A stretch of DNA of 64,000 nt, taken from contig NZ_JOIY01000013.1 in the NCBI RefSeq assembly GCF_000720185.1, positions 95,217 through 159,216 of the forward strand. Reading direction: 5' to 3'. A program made the translations under genes and the position numbers. The DNA is from Streptomyces sp. NRRL S-340. Lineage in GTDB: Bacteria; Actinomycetota; Actinomycetes; Streptomycetales; Streptomycetaceae. Shown one piece after another: positions 43,244 to 51,894 of this stretch (its first letter is position 1; each line of letters starts with the position of its first letter). The notes beneath the pieces are model-generated. The model was not told where the DNA came from and did not search any database. It was given only the letters and a program-made list of their open reading frames with translations.

Positions 43244-46200
43244 CGGAAGTCGACCTCCTGGGCGCGTCGGCGGATCACGGTGATCTCGTCCCGCTGGTTC
43301 CCGGTGGGACCGATGTAGTTGAAGCCGTAGCTGAACTGGGCGTAGCCGCCGATCAGATGGGTGGGTTTGATCAGCAGGCGGGTGAGGGAGTTGTCGCCGC
43401 CGCCGTGCAGCCCCGAGGTCTCGGTGCGCGGCACGTTCAGGTGGCGGTCCATGGTGTGGTACATGAACACGGTGCCCTCGGGCATGCGGTGGGTGACCAC
43501 GGCGCGGCAGGCGACCACGCCGTTGCGGTTGTACGCCTCGATCCAGTCGTTGTCGGCGGCGCCGATCCGCTCCGCGTCCGGCGGGCTCATCCAGATCACC
43601 GGGCCGCCTCGGAACAGCGTGAGCATGTGCAGGTTCTCCTGGAACTCGGAGTGGATGGACCACTTCGAGTGCGGGGTGAGGTAGCGCACCACGAGTTCGG
43701 GGTGTCCCCGCACGTCCCGGCGGGGGTCGCCGACATGGGCGAGCATGTTCAACGGCGGCCGGTACACGGGCAGTTGTTCGCCGAACTCGGCCATCCAGTC
43801 GTGGTCGAGGAAGAAGTGCTGGCGGCCGGTGAGGGTGTGCCAGGGTTTGAGCCGTTCGACGTTGACGGTGAAGGGCGAGTAGCGGCGCCCGCCGGACTCG
43901 GTGCCCGACCACTCCGCGGAGGTGATGACCGCGCGCGGCTGGACGCGGGTGTCCTCGAAGGTGATGCGGTCGCCGGAGCGTTCCTCGGCCAGGTCGGCGA
44001 GGGGGACGCCGGTGCGTTCCTCCAGCGCGCGCAGCGACTGCACGGCCACCCGTCCGTTGGTGGTGCCGGACAGTGCCAGGACGGCCTCGCAGAACTGGTC
44101 GTCGCGGGCGATGGAGGGCCGCCCGTCGGCGACGCCGCCGCGGACCGTGCCGTTGCGGGCGCGCAGGTAGGCGATCTCCTGCTCGGGTCTCCAGGTGAGG
44201 CCCTTGGTGGAGGTGCCGAGGGTGTCGATGAGCGGCCCCACGGCGGCCATCTTCTCGGCGACCTTGGTGTAGTCGCGTTCGACGACGGTCAGCTTGGGCA
44301 TGGTGCGGCCGGGCACGGGCGCGCACTCGCCGGCCCTCCAGTCGCGCACCCGGCCGTGCGGCTGGGCCAGTTCGTCCGGGGTGTCGTGGGCGAGCGGGGC
44401 CGCGATGACGTCCCGGCGCACGCCGAGGTGGGTGGCGGCCAGGCGGGAGAACTCGGCGGCGAGGGTGTGGAAGACGTCGAAGTCGCTGCGGGTCTGCCAG
44501 GGCGGTGCGATCGCCGGGTTGAAGGCGTGCACGAAGGGGTGCATGTCGGTGGAGGACAGGTCGTACTTCTCGTACCAGGTGGCCGCGGGCAGGACGACGT
44601 CGGAGAACAGGCAGGTGCTGGTCATCCGGAAGTCGACGGCCACGGACAGGTCGAGCTTGCCGACCGGCGCCTGTTCGCGCCAGGTGACGTCCTTGGGGCG
44701 CAGACGGGGCGGCGTCTCGGGGGCGGTCACCGCGTCGTCGGTGCCGAGCAGGTGGCGCAGCATGTACTCGTGGCCCTTCATCGACGACGCGAACAGGTTC
44801 GCGCGCCAGATGAGCAGGACCCGGGGGAAGTTGGCCGGGTCGTCCGGGTCCTCGGCGGCGAACCGCAGCCGGCCTGCCGTCAGTTCGTCGACGATGTGGT
44901 CGGCGACCTCCTTGCCGGCCCGCTCGGCCTCGTCGCACAGGTCGAGCGGGTTGCGGTCGAACGCCGGGTGGGAGGGCATCCAGCCCAGCCGGGCGGCGAG
45001 CGCGTTGCAGTCCGGCAGCGTCCGGCCCGCGAGCCGGCCCGGCCCGAGCGGGCTGGTGAGCACGTCCGCGGAGAAGGCCTCGTAGCGCCACTGGTCGGTG
45101 GCCAGCCAGAACAGCGGGGTGCCCACCATGTGCCGGGTGGGCCGCTGCCAGTCCAGCCCGAAGGCGAGGTGGAACCAGCCGGTGAGCGGGCGGACCTTCT
45201 CCTGGCCGACGTAGTGCGCCCAGCCGCCGCCGTTGACGCCCTGGCAGCCGGTCAGCATCACCAGGGAGAGGAAGGACCGGTAGATCTGGTCGGAGTGGAA
45301 CCAGTGGTTGGCGCCCGCGCCCATCGCGATCATGGACCGGCCGCCGGTGCGCTCGGCGTTGCGGGCGAACTCCCGGGCGACCCGCGCCGCCGCCGCCGCG
45401 GGCACCGAGGTGACGGCCTCCTGCCAGGCGGGGGTGCAGGGCACGCTCGCGTCGTCGTACCCGGTGGGCCACTGGCCGGGCAGGCCCTCGCGGGCCACCG
45501 CGTACTGCGCCATGACGAGGTCGAAGACGGTGGTGACCAGGTGGCCGCCGATCCGGGTCGCGGGCACGCCGCGCCGCAGCACTCCCCCGGACTCGCCCGG
45601 CCCGGCGTCGAAGCGCGGCAGGTCCACCGCCACCGCCTCGCCGCCGGGCCTGCCGTGCAGGGACAGCAGCGGGTCGGTGCCGTCGAGCCGCAGGTTCCAG
45701 CGGGGGCCGTCCTCGGGGTCGGTCCAGCGGAAGCCCAGTGACCCGTTCGGCACGACCGGCTCGCCGGTGCGGGCGTCCAGGAGGACGGTCTTGAACGCGG
45801 CCGCCTCCTCCCCGCCCGCCCCGGGCAGGTCCGCGGCGGTGAGGAACTTGTCGGGGACGTGGGCGCCGGGCGCCCCGTCGCGCTCCCGCAGCCGGACCAG
45901 GAACGGCAGGTCGGTGTAGGTCTTGGCGTACTCGGTGAAGCGGGGCACCTGCCGGTCGCGGTAGAACTCGGTGAGGACGACGTGGCCCATGGCCATGGCG
46001 AGCGCGCCGTCGGTGCCGGGGGCGGCGGCGAGCCAGTCGTCGGCGAACTTGGTGTGGTCGCCGTAGTCGGGCGAGACCACGACGACCTTCTGTCCCCGGT
46101 AGCGCGCCTCGGTCATGAAGTGCGCGTCCGGTGTGCGGGTGATCGGCAGGTTGGTGCCCCACACGATCAGGTACCCGGCGTTCCACCAGTCGCCGGACTC

Positions 46201-46941
46201 CGGTACGTCGGTCTGGTCGCCGAACACCTGCGGCGAGGCCATGGGCAGGTCGGCGTACCAGTCGTAGAAGGAGGAGATGGTCCCGCCGATCATCGACAGG
46301 TAGCGGCTGCCCGCCGCGTAGGAGGCCATCGACATGGCCGGGATCGGCGAGAAGCCCACGATGCGGTCCGGGCCGTACCGCTTGACGGTGTGCACCTGCG
46401 CCGCCGCGACCAGTTCGACGGCCTCCTGCCAGGTGCAGCGCACGAAGCCGCCCTTGCCGCGGGCCCGTTTGTACGCCGCGCAGCGCCCGGGATCGGAGGT
46501 GAGCCACTCCCAGGCGGCGACCGGGTCGGCGGTGCGGGCGCGGGCCTGCCGCCACAGGTCCAGGAGCGGGCCGCGCACGTACGGGTAGCGGATGCGGGTG
46601 GGCGAGTAGGTGTACCAGGAGAAGGAGGCGCCGCGCGGGCAGCCGCGCGGCTCGTACTCGGGCGAGTCGGGGCCCACCGAGGGGTAGTCGGTGGCCTGTG
46701 TCTCCCAGGTGATGATGCCGTCCTTGACGAACACCCGCCACGAGCAGGAACCCGTGCAGTTCACGCCGTGGGTGGAGCGCACCTCCCGGTCGTGCCGCCA
46801 CCGCTCCCGGTAGAACTCGTCGGCCGCGCGGCCCCCGTCGCGGTAGAGGACCCGCCGGTCGGGCGACTGCTCGCCGGGGAAGAAGTACTGCGCCGAGCGC
46901 ATCAGACGTTCGAGGGCCTCCCCCGGGCGGTCGGTGCTCAC
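43240..46941 (-). CDS. narG: Respiratory nitrate reductase alpha subunit (molybdopterin)
   Basis: 1233-aa catalytic subunit reducing nitrate to nitrite in the cytoplasm. The N-terminal FS0 [4Fe-4S] site is THGVNCTGSCSWRVF; the Mo ligand Asp lies in YDWYADLPMASPQVFGDQTD; the twin-arginine-like vestige is absent. Full length and colinear with other NarG (SANHWFHSD-type AGANHWFHSDQIYRS, YEKYDLSSTDMHPF, HSKWSIHSEFQ). GTG 46941 is used because GAGGCGAGA precedes it; the frame is open 105 bp further. First gene of narGHJI, with a 214-bp divergent promoter region shared with a GAF-phosphatase gene. No narK transporter is in the window. In Streptomyces Nar enzymes are used under oxygen limitation and in spores. 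Confidence 0.97.
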   Translation of the reverse strand: MSTDRPGEALERLMRSAQYFFPGEQSPDRRVLYRDGGRAADEFYRERWRHDREVRSTHGVNCTGSCSWRVFVKDGIITWETQATDYPSVGPDSPEYEPRGCPRGASFSWYTYSPTRIRYPYVRGPLLDLWRQARARTADPVAAWEWLTSDPGRCAAYKRARGKGGFVRCTWQEAVELVAAAQVHTVKRYGPDRIVGFSPIPAMSMASYAAGSRYLSMIGGTISSFYDWYADLPMASPQVFGDQTDVPESGDWWNAGYLIVWGTNLPITRTPDAHFMTEARYRGQKVVVVSPDYGDHTKFADDWLAAAPGTDGALAMAMGHVVLTEFYRDRQVPRFTEYAKTYTDLPFLVRLRERDGAPGAHVPDKFLTAADLPGAGGEEAAAFKTVLLDARTGEPVVPNGSLGFRWTDPEDGPRWNLRLDGTDPLLSLHGRPGGEAVAVDLPRFDAGPGESGGVLRRGVPATRIGGHLVTTVFDLVMAQYAVAREGLPGQWPTGYDDASVPCTPAWQEAVTSVPAAAAARVAREFARNAERTGGRSMIAMGAGANHWFHSDQIYRSFLSLVMLTGCQGVNGGGWAHYVGQEKVRPLTGWFHLAFGLDWQRPTRHMVGTPLFWLATDQWRYEAFSADVLTSPLGPGRLAGRTLPDCNALAARLGWMPSHPAFDRNPLDLCDEAERAGKEVADHIVDELTAGRLRFAAEDPDDPANFPRVLLIWRANLFASSMKGHEYMLRHLLGTDDAVTAPETPPRLRPKDVTWREQAPVGKLDLSVAVDFRMTSTCLFSDVVLPAATWYEKYDLSSTDMHPFVHAFNPAIAPPWQTRSDFDVFHTLAAEFSRLAATHLGVRRDVIAAPLAHDTPDELAQPHGRVRDWRAGECAPVPGRTMPKLTVVERDYTKVAEKMAAVGPLIDTLGTSTKGLTWRPEQEIAYLRARNGTVRGGVADGRPSIARDDQFCEAVLALSGTTNGRVAVQSLRALEERTGVPLADLAEERSGDRITFEDTRVQPRAVITSAEWSGTESGGRRYSPFTVNVERLKPWHTLTGRQHFFLDHDWMAEFGEQLPVYRPPLNMLAHVGDPRRDVRGHPELVVRYLTPHSKWSIHSEFQENLHMLTLFRGGPVIWMSPPDAERIGAADNDWIEAYNRNGVVACRAVVTHRMPEGTVFMYHTMDRHLNVPRTETSGLHGGGDNSLTRLLIKPTHLIGGYAQFSYGFNYIGPTGNQRDEITVIRRRAQEVDFR

Positions 46942-47155
46942 ACTCTCGCCTCTCTCCCGTCGGGACCCGGCCGGACGCGGCCCGCGCGGGTCGGGATCCG
47001 GCCCTCGCCAGTCTTGATCGTGACCGGCGCGGCGACAAGCGGCCAATCGCGCGAATCATAGGAAAAGCCGCCTTCCGGGCGGCGGCGTAAGGTGATCGTG
47101 CGGGGCGCCGAGGGGGGACGAAAGGGGCTCCGGTCCTTGGCGGGAGGTGCCTGGC

Positions 47156-48553
47156 ATGTCCGACGATCCATGGCTGCCGGACCCCGCGGACGAGGCCGCC
47201 GGGCAGGTGGCCGCCGCGCTGGAGGAGATCGGCCGCCGGGCCGGCCCGGGGTCCTTCGAGGAGCTGAGCGCGCAGGTGCGCCGGCTGGCCCTCGGACAGC
47301 GCAGGCTGCGCCGGCTGCTGGACGCGGTGGTGGCCATGAGCGCGGACATGGACACCAGGGCCCTGCTCCAGCACATCGTGGACGCGGGCACGGACCTCGT
47401 CGCCGCCCGCTACGGGGCCCTCGGGGTGCTCGGCGAAGACGGCGACTTCGTCGACCTGATCACCGCGGGCGTGGACGCCGAGCGGCTCAAGGCCGAGTCC
47501 GGGCTCCCGCAGAGCCACGGGCTGCTGGGCAGCCTGATCGCGGACCGCAGGCCGCTGCGCGTGGACGACGTGGCGGCCGACCCCCGCTCGGTCGGTTTCC
47601 CCGAGGGCCACCCGGTGATGCGCACCCTCCTGGGCGTGCCCCTGACGGTGCGCGGCACGGTGTACGGCAACCTGTACCTCGCCGACAAGGAGGACGGGAC
47701 GCCGTTCCGCGACGACGACGAGGCGCTGCTGACCGCGCTGGCCAGCGCCGCGGGCGTCAGCATCGAGAACGCCCGGCTGTACGAACGCCTCAAGGGGGCC
47801 ACCGAACAGTTCCAGCGCCGGATGCTGCCCGTCCTGCCCGATCTCGCGCCGCTGCGTGTCGAGGCGCGCTACGAACCGGCCTCCGAACTGCCCCGGCTCG
47901 GCGGGGACTGGTACGACGCCACGCTGCTGCCGGACGGCGCGGTGTTCGTCGTCATCGGCGACGTCACCGGTCACGACGTGGAGGCGGCGCCGCTGATGGG
48001 GCAGATCCGCAACATGCTGCGTGCCCTGGCCTTCGACCGCTGCGGACCGCCCAGCCTGGTCGTCGACAGGCTCGACCGGGCCCTGGCCATGTACGGCGAG
48101 CCGACGGCGGCCACGCTGGTCGCGGCCCGCATCGAGCACGAGCCGGGCGCCGGCTACACGGTGCGCTGGACCAACGCCGGGCATCCGCCGCCCCTGCTGG
48201 TCACCGCCGGCGGCACCGTGGACGTGCTGGCCCCCGAGCAGCACGGCATCCCGGTCGGTGTCGATCCCGCGCTGCCGCGCCCCGACCACAGCCTGGCCCT
48301 GCCCTGGGCGAGCACCCTGCTGCTGTTCACCGACGGTCTGATCGAACGCCGCGGCCAGGACATCGACGCCGGTCTGCGGCAGCTGGCCGCACGGGCGGCC
48401 GCCCTCGCCACCGCCCCGCTGCACGCGCTGTGCGACGCGCTGATCACCCGGCAGGACACGTACGACGACGACGTGGCCCTGCTCGCGGTGCGGGTGCCCG
48501 CGGCGCCGAGAGCGGGCCGCGGCCCGGCTCAGGAGGAGCAGCCCGGGTCGTGA
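47156..48553 (+). CDS. GAF domain SpoIIE-type serine phosphatase
   Basis: 465-aa cytoplasmic regulator: an N-terminal helical part, GAF domain (about 55-215; [52 protein letters not shown]), PP2C/SpoIIE domain (225-455; LGGDWYDATLLPDG, VVIGDVTGHDVEAA, DDDVALLAVRV). The GAF is of the DevS/DosT-like kind (LTGVDAE... FPEGHPVMRTLLG-type motif), which in actinobacteria can bind haem or small ligands; placing it next to narGHJI suggests redox or gas sensing (inference). ATG 47156 has GGGAGG eight bases upstream; GTG 47147 is an alternative. Its end overlaps the convergent BrkB gene by 25 bp. Confidence 0.9.
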   Translation: MSDDPWLPDPADEAAGQVAAALEEIGRRAGPGSFEELSAQVRRLALGQRRLRRLLDAVVAMSADMDTRALLQHIVDAGTDLVAARYGALGVLGEDGDFVDLITAGVDAERLKAESGLPQSHGLLGSLIADRRPLRVDDVAADPRSVGFPEGHPVMRTLLGVPLTVRGTVYGNLYLADKEDGTPFRDDDEALLTALASAAGVSIENARLYERLKGATEQFQRRMLPVLPDLAPLRVEARYEPASELPRLGGDWYDATLLPDGAVFVVIGDVTGHDVEAAPLMGQIRNMLRALAFDRCGPPSLVVDRLDRALAMYGEPTAATLVAARIEHEPGAGYTVRWTNAGHPPPLLVTAGGTVDVLAPEQHGIPVGVDPALPRPDHSLALPWASTLLLFTDGLIERRGQDIDAGLRQLAARAAALATAPLHALCDALITRQDTYDDDVALLAVRVPAAPRAGRGPAQEEQPGS

Positions 48554-49566
48554 TCGCCCGGCCCCGGGTCGTCGTCGGCGCGGGCGTGCGGGGGCGGGTC
48601 GAAGTGGACGGTGATCTTCTCGAACCCCTTGAAGGACTCGGTCGTCGCGTAGGACCGGTAGGCCCGCTGGTCGCCCGCGCTGAGGTGGACGCGGTCGGTG
48701 AACGGGCTGAGCAGGCTGCGGGGCCACAGCCGCATGCACCGCACGGCGCCGACCTCGGCCGTCAGGACGTAGACCAGCGAGCCCAGGTAGATCCAGGCGA
48801 GCAGGCCGAGCACGATGCCGAACAGGCCGTACGTCGCCGTGGCGCCCCGCAGCACGTGGCCGACGTAGTAGGTGCCGACCCACAGCAGCCCCTGCCAGGC
48901 GCACCCGGCGCCCAGCGCCGGACCGCTCAGCACGCGCACGGGCAGCCTGCGCCGGGTCAGCAGCCGGTAGCTGGCGACGAGCAGCGCGGCGTACACAAGG
49001 ACGGACAGCGCGTCGGCGGCCACCCGGACCCCGACGGCCAGCCGGGCGCCGAACAGGCCCGCCGCCCACTCCGCGGCGGTGGACAGGGCGGTCGTGACAC
49101 ACAGGCCGAGCGCGAGCAGCGACAGGAACTTCAGGCCCTTCACACGTGAGCGGAACGGGTCGGGCCGGGTGTGCCGGGGCACGGCGAAGATCTTGTTCAG
49201 CGCGTGCTGCGCGGCCTGGGCGACGTTCAGCGCCCCGTAGGCGCTGCCGACGACGCCCACCGCGACGGCGAGCACGTTGCCCTGGAACGAGTGGATGTTG
49301 TGGGCGATCTGGTCCCCGATCACGGGGAACTCGCTGAGGGCCGAGTTCAGTACCGCGTGCTGCAGGTGGGGGCTGCTGCTGAGGACGGCGCTGAGCACCG
49401 CGACGAGGAAGAGCAGCAGCGGGAAGAGCGCGAGGAAGCCGTAGTACGTCAGCAGGGCGGCCAGGTAGGCCGCCTGGTCGTCGTAGAACTTGTAGACCAC
49501 GGCCAGCGGCAGCCCCGCCCAGCGGTGCCGTCGCTGGTAGGAGTCCACCCGGGCCAGCACTCCCAT
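48529..49566 (-). CDS. YihY/virulence factor BrkB family membrane protein
   Basis: 345-aa inner-membrane protein of the YihY/BrkB family (not an RNase, despite its old name). Six transmembrane helices are apparent: AALLTYYGFLALFPLLLFLVAVL, VLAVAVGVVGSAYGAL, FLSLLALGLCVTTALS, ALSVLVYAALLVASY, AWQGLLWVGTYYVGHVL and GLFGIVLGLLAWIYLGSLVYVLTAEVG. The family signature TYYGFLALFPLLL is intact. Function is uncertain (envelope transport or permeability proposed). ATG 49566 follows GGGAGAG. The C-tail is Asp/Pro/His-rich. Codes on the strand opposite to its flanking phosphatase gene. Confidence 0.92.
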   Translation of the reverse strand: MGVLARVDSYQRRHRWAGLPLAVVYKFYDDQAAYLAALLTYYGFLALFPLLLFLVAVLSAVLSSSPHLQHAVLNSALSEFPVIGDQIAHNIHSFQGNVLAVAVGVVGSAYGALNVAQAAQHALNKIFAVPRHTRPDPFRSRVKGLKFLSLLALGLCVTTALSTAAEWAAGLFGARLAVGVRVAADALSVLVYAALLVASYRLLTRRRLPVRVLSGPALGAGCAWQGLLWVGTYYVGHVLRGATATYGLFGIVLGLLAWIYLGSLVYVLTAEVGAVRCMRLWPRSLLSPFTDRVHLSAGDQRAYRSYATTESFKGFEKITVHFDPPPHARADDDPGPGDHDPGCSS

Positions 49567-49654
49567 GCGCTCTCCCACACGGTCGGCCGCAGCTCCGCTG
49601 CCGCGTACGCCGCCCGTTCCAAGTGCCCTGGCCAGGGCGTTCCATGCGGGAGGG

Positions 49655-50128
49655 CTACGGGGCGGCCTCCCGGTCCGAGGCCGGCCACACGTACGGCAGG
49701 TCGTCCGGCACCCCCGGGAACAGGTCCGCGTAGTGGTCCGGGTCCTTGCGCACCAGGGCCGAGCGGTGGCTGCGGTGCAGGGCCTCGTCGCCCAGCCAGG
49801 GCGGCAGCTCACCGGCCGCGGCCAGCTCCGGCTGTTCGCGCACCGGCAGGCCCGGGCGGTGGGCGGCGAGGTCGGCGACGAGGGTGGCGGCGCAGCTGTC
49901 CTGGTGGCCGTACTCGCGCCACACGCGGCAGACGTCCAGTCCGTAGCGCACCAGGGCTTCCTCGTAGCCGGCCCACATGCGCACCGCCGGATGCCGGCGC
50001 CAGCCGTAGCCGGGGACGGTCAGTCCGCGCAGCACCTGCAGCGCCTCGACCCGCTGCTTGCCCAGTCTGCGGCGGTCGAGCACCCGCGCCGACTCGGCGA
50101 AGACGGGGTAGGGCAGGAAGGTCTGCAT
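49655..50128 (-). CDS. Pyrimidine-dimer DNA glycosylase-like protein (MSMEG_6728 family)
   Basis: 157-aa protein resembling the T4 endonuclease V-like group. N-terminus MQTFLPYPVFAESARVLDRRRLGKQRVEALQ is diagnostic, including the region that supplies the glycosylase catalytic amine and DNA contacts, and downstream GWRRHPAVRMWAGYEEAL and HRSALVRKDPDHYADLFPGVPDDLPYVWP match the MSMEG_6728 family. Expected role is base-excision repair of UV dimers, though activity is unproven for this group. ATG 50128 is the first methionine with family similarity. Divergent from the hydrogenase operon across 182 bp. Confidence 0.85.
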   Translation of the reverse strand: MQTFLPYPVFAESARVLDRRRLGKQRVEALQVLRGLTVPGYGWRRHPAVRMWAGYEEALVRYGLDVCRVWREYGHQDSCAATLVADLAAHRPGLPVREQPELAAAGELPPWLGDEALHRSHRSALVRKDPDHYADLFPGVPDDLPYVWPASDREAAP

Positions 50129-50310
50129 GGCACCGTCCGCGGGTGGTGGTCGTCGGGCTCCTCGTCGCCCCGGCAGTCTGCCGTGTCCCGGTGGCCGGCG
50201 ACGGGCGGGTTCCGCCGGACGGCGCAACGCGGTGAGCCGCAGGGGCGGACACCGGGTGAGGGGGCGCGGGCGGTGGAAGAGATGCGGCACACACGACCCC
50301 AGGAGGCCGG

Positions 50311-51894
50311 ATGCCCGATGCCGTGGCCGAGGACGGCGCTGCCCGCACCGGCGCCGCCGGTGATGCCCCGGGCTCCGGCCCCGACGACGGGTGCGGTTTC
50401 GCGCGGCTGAGCGCGGTGGCCGACGCCGTCCTGTACGAGGGCTACCTGCTCTACCCCTACCGCCGCTCCTCCCCCAAGAACCGGGTCCGCTGGCAGTTCG
50501 GGGTGCTGCTGCCCCGCGGCCGGGCGGAACGCGACGGGCCCGTGACGGCCGGACCGTCCGGCTCCGCCGACTCCTGGTACCAGCAGACGGAGTGCCTGGT
50601 GCGCATCCGGCGGCCGGACGCCGTCCTGCGGGTGCGCGTGCGCTACCTCCAGGTGCGGCACAAGCAGGTGGAGGCGGCGGGGGCGGACGGCCGGCACCGC
50701 CCGGTCGCCTCGCTGCGCACGGACGACGGCGCGGTGCACCTGACCTTCGACGAGGCGGTGCCGCGCGAGAGGGACCTCACCGTCGCGCCGGCCGGCCTGC
50801 TCGGCGGCGACGGGTTCACCGCCCCGGTGGGCGCGCCGGCCGGTACGGAGACCGAGCCGCTGCCCGGGCGGGCCGGCCGGGTGGTGCGCCGGTGCGAGGA
50901 GGTGCGGGCCCGCACCACGGTCACGGCGCGGCGGGCCGGGCCCGGTCTGGTCCGGCTCCGGGTGCGCACCGAGAACACCGGAGCGGACCCGGACCCGAAG
51001 GCGCCGCGGGAGGAGGTGCTGCGCCGCGCGCTCGTCGCCACCCACACGCTCATCGGCGGTACGGGGGTGGAGTTCGTGTCGCTGACCGACCCGCCCGCGG
51101 AGCTGGCGGACCTGGCGGGCGGCTGCCGCAACGCGTTCACCTTCCCCGTCCTCGGCGGCGCCGAGCCGGCCGGCGACCGCCCCGAGGGCGTCGGGGAGAT
51201 GATGCTCTCCGCCCCCGTCATCCTCCCCGACCGGCCGCGGGTGGCGCCCGAGAGTCCGGGTGACCTGCACGACGCCGCGGAGATCGACGAGATCCTCACC
51301 CTGCGCACGATGCTGCTGACGGACGCGGAGAAGGCCGAGGCGCGCGCCACGGACCCGCGTGCGGCGGACATCCTCGACCGGGTCGACACCATGCCCCCGG
51401 AGGTCTTCTCCCGTCTCCATGGCGCCATCCGCTCCCTGGCCCCCGCCGGGGAGCGTGCGGTCACGGCCGCACCACCGCAGGAGCCCGCACCGCAGGAGCC
51501 CGCACCGGGTGGCACGCCCGGTGGGCCGGAGGCCGCCGACGGCGTCCGGCGGCCCGGTGCCGGGCGGCCCGTGTGGTGGCATGAGGGCGGCGACGACGGT
51601 CTGTCGCCGTCGACGGACACCGTGCTGGTCGACGGGGTGCGGGTGGGCGCCGGCAGCCGGGTGCGGCTCCGCCCGCGCCGGGGCGCCGACGCGCAGGACA
51701 TGTTCCTCGCGGGACGCGCCGCCCGCGTCGCCGCCCTCTTCCACGACGTGGACGGCAGCGTGCACCTCGCCGTCACCGTGGACGACGACCCCGCCGCCGA
51801 ACTGCACACCTGGTACGGCCGCTTCCACTACTTCCGCCCCGACGAGGTCGAGCCGCGGCTCGCGGACGACGAGGAACGAGGTTCACTGACATGA
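50311..51894 (+). CDS. Uncharacterised protein of the hydrogenase operon
   Basis: 527-aa cytosolic protein that I cannot assign to an enzyme family. Two recognisable blocks: a beta-rich N-terminal part (about 30-330; YEGYLLYPYRRSSPKNRVRWQFGVLLP, then strands interrupted by charged loops, RVRTENTGADPD) and a C-terminal small beta domain (430-520; DTVLVDGVRVGAGSRVRLRPRRGADAQDMFLAGRAA, HLAVTVDDDPAA, GRFHYFRPDEVEP). Four scattered cysteines, none in a Fe-S spacing, so it is not the missing small subunit. ATG 50311 follows AGGAGG; its stop overlaps the hydrogenase large-subunit ATG (ATGA), showing it belongs to that operon. Probable accessory or assembly factor of the actinobacterial hydrogenase. 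Confidence 0.82.
   Translation: MPDAVAEDGAARTGAAGDAPGSGPDDGCGFARLSAVADAVLYEGYLLYPYRRSSPKNRVRWQFGVLLPRGRAERDGPVTAGPSGSADSWYQQTECLVRIRRPDAVLRVRVRYLQVRHKQVEAAGADGRHRPVASLRTDDGAVHLTFDEAVPRERDLTVAPAGLLGGDGFTAPVGAPAGTETEPLPGRAGRVVRRCEEVRARTTVTARRAGPGLVRLRVRTENTGADPDPKAPREEVLRRALVATHTLIGGTGVEFVSLTDPPAELADLAGGCRNAFTFPVLGGAEPAGDRPEGVGEMMLSAPVILPDRPRVAPESPGDLHDAAEIDEILTLRTMLLTDAEKAEARATDPRAADILDRVDTMPPEVFSRLHGAIRSLAPAGERAVTAAPPQEPAPQEPAPGGTPGGPEAADGVRRPGAGRPVWWHEGGDDGLSPSTDTVLVDGVRVGAGSRVRLRPRRGADAQDMFLAGRAARVAALFHDVDGSVHLAVTVDDDPAAELHTWYGRFHYFRPDEVEPRLADDEERGSLT

Noticed and set aside
46942..47155. FNR/DosR-type box between narG and the GAF phosphatase gene
   Set aside because: No convincing GGGACTTT-type dos box or FNR palindrome could be recognised by eye; only a GCCGCC/GGCGGC hairpin near 47068.
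41606..49645. Huge 2679-aa open frame on the minus strand containing NarH at its end
   Set aside because: Only the last 545 residues are NarH; the rest is antisense or off-frame to narG and its neighbours and shows Arg/Pro/Gly-rich composition of shadow frames in GC-rich DNA.
50020..51828. 602-aa minus-strand frame opposite the hydrogenase-operon gene
   Set aside because: The plus-strand gene has AGGAGG, coupling to hhyL and sensible secondary structure; the minus frame is low-complexity shadow.
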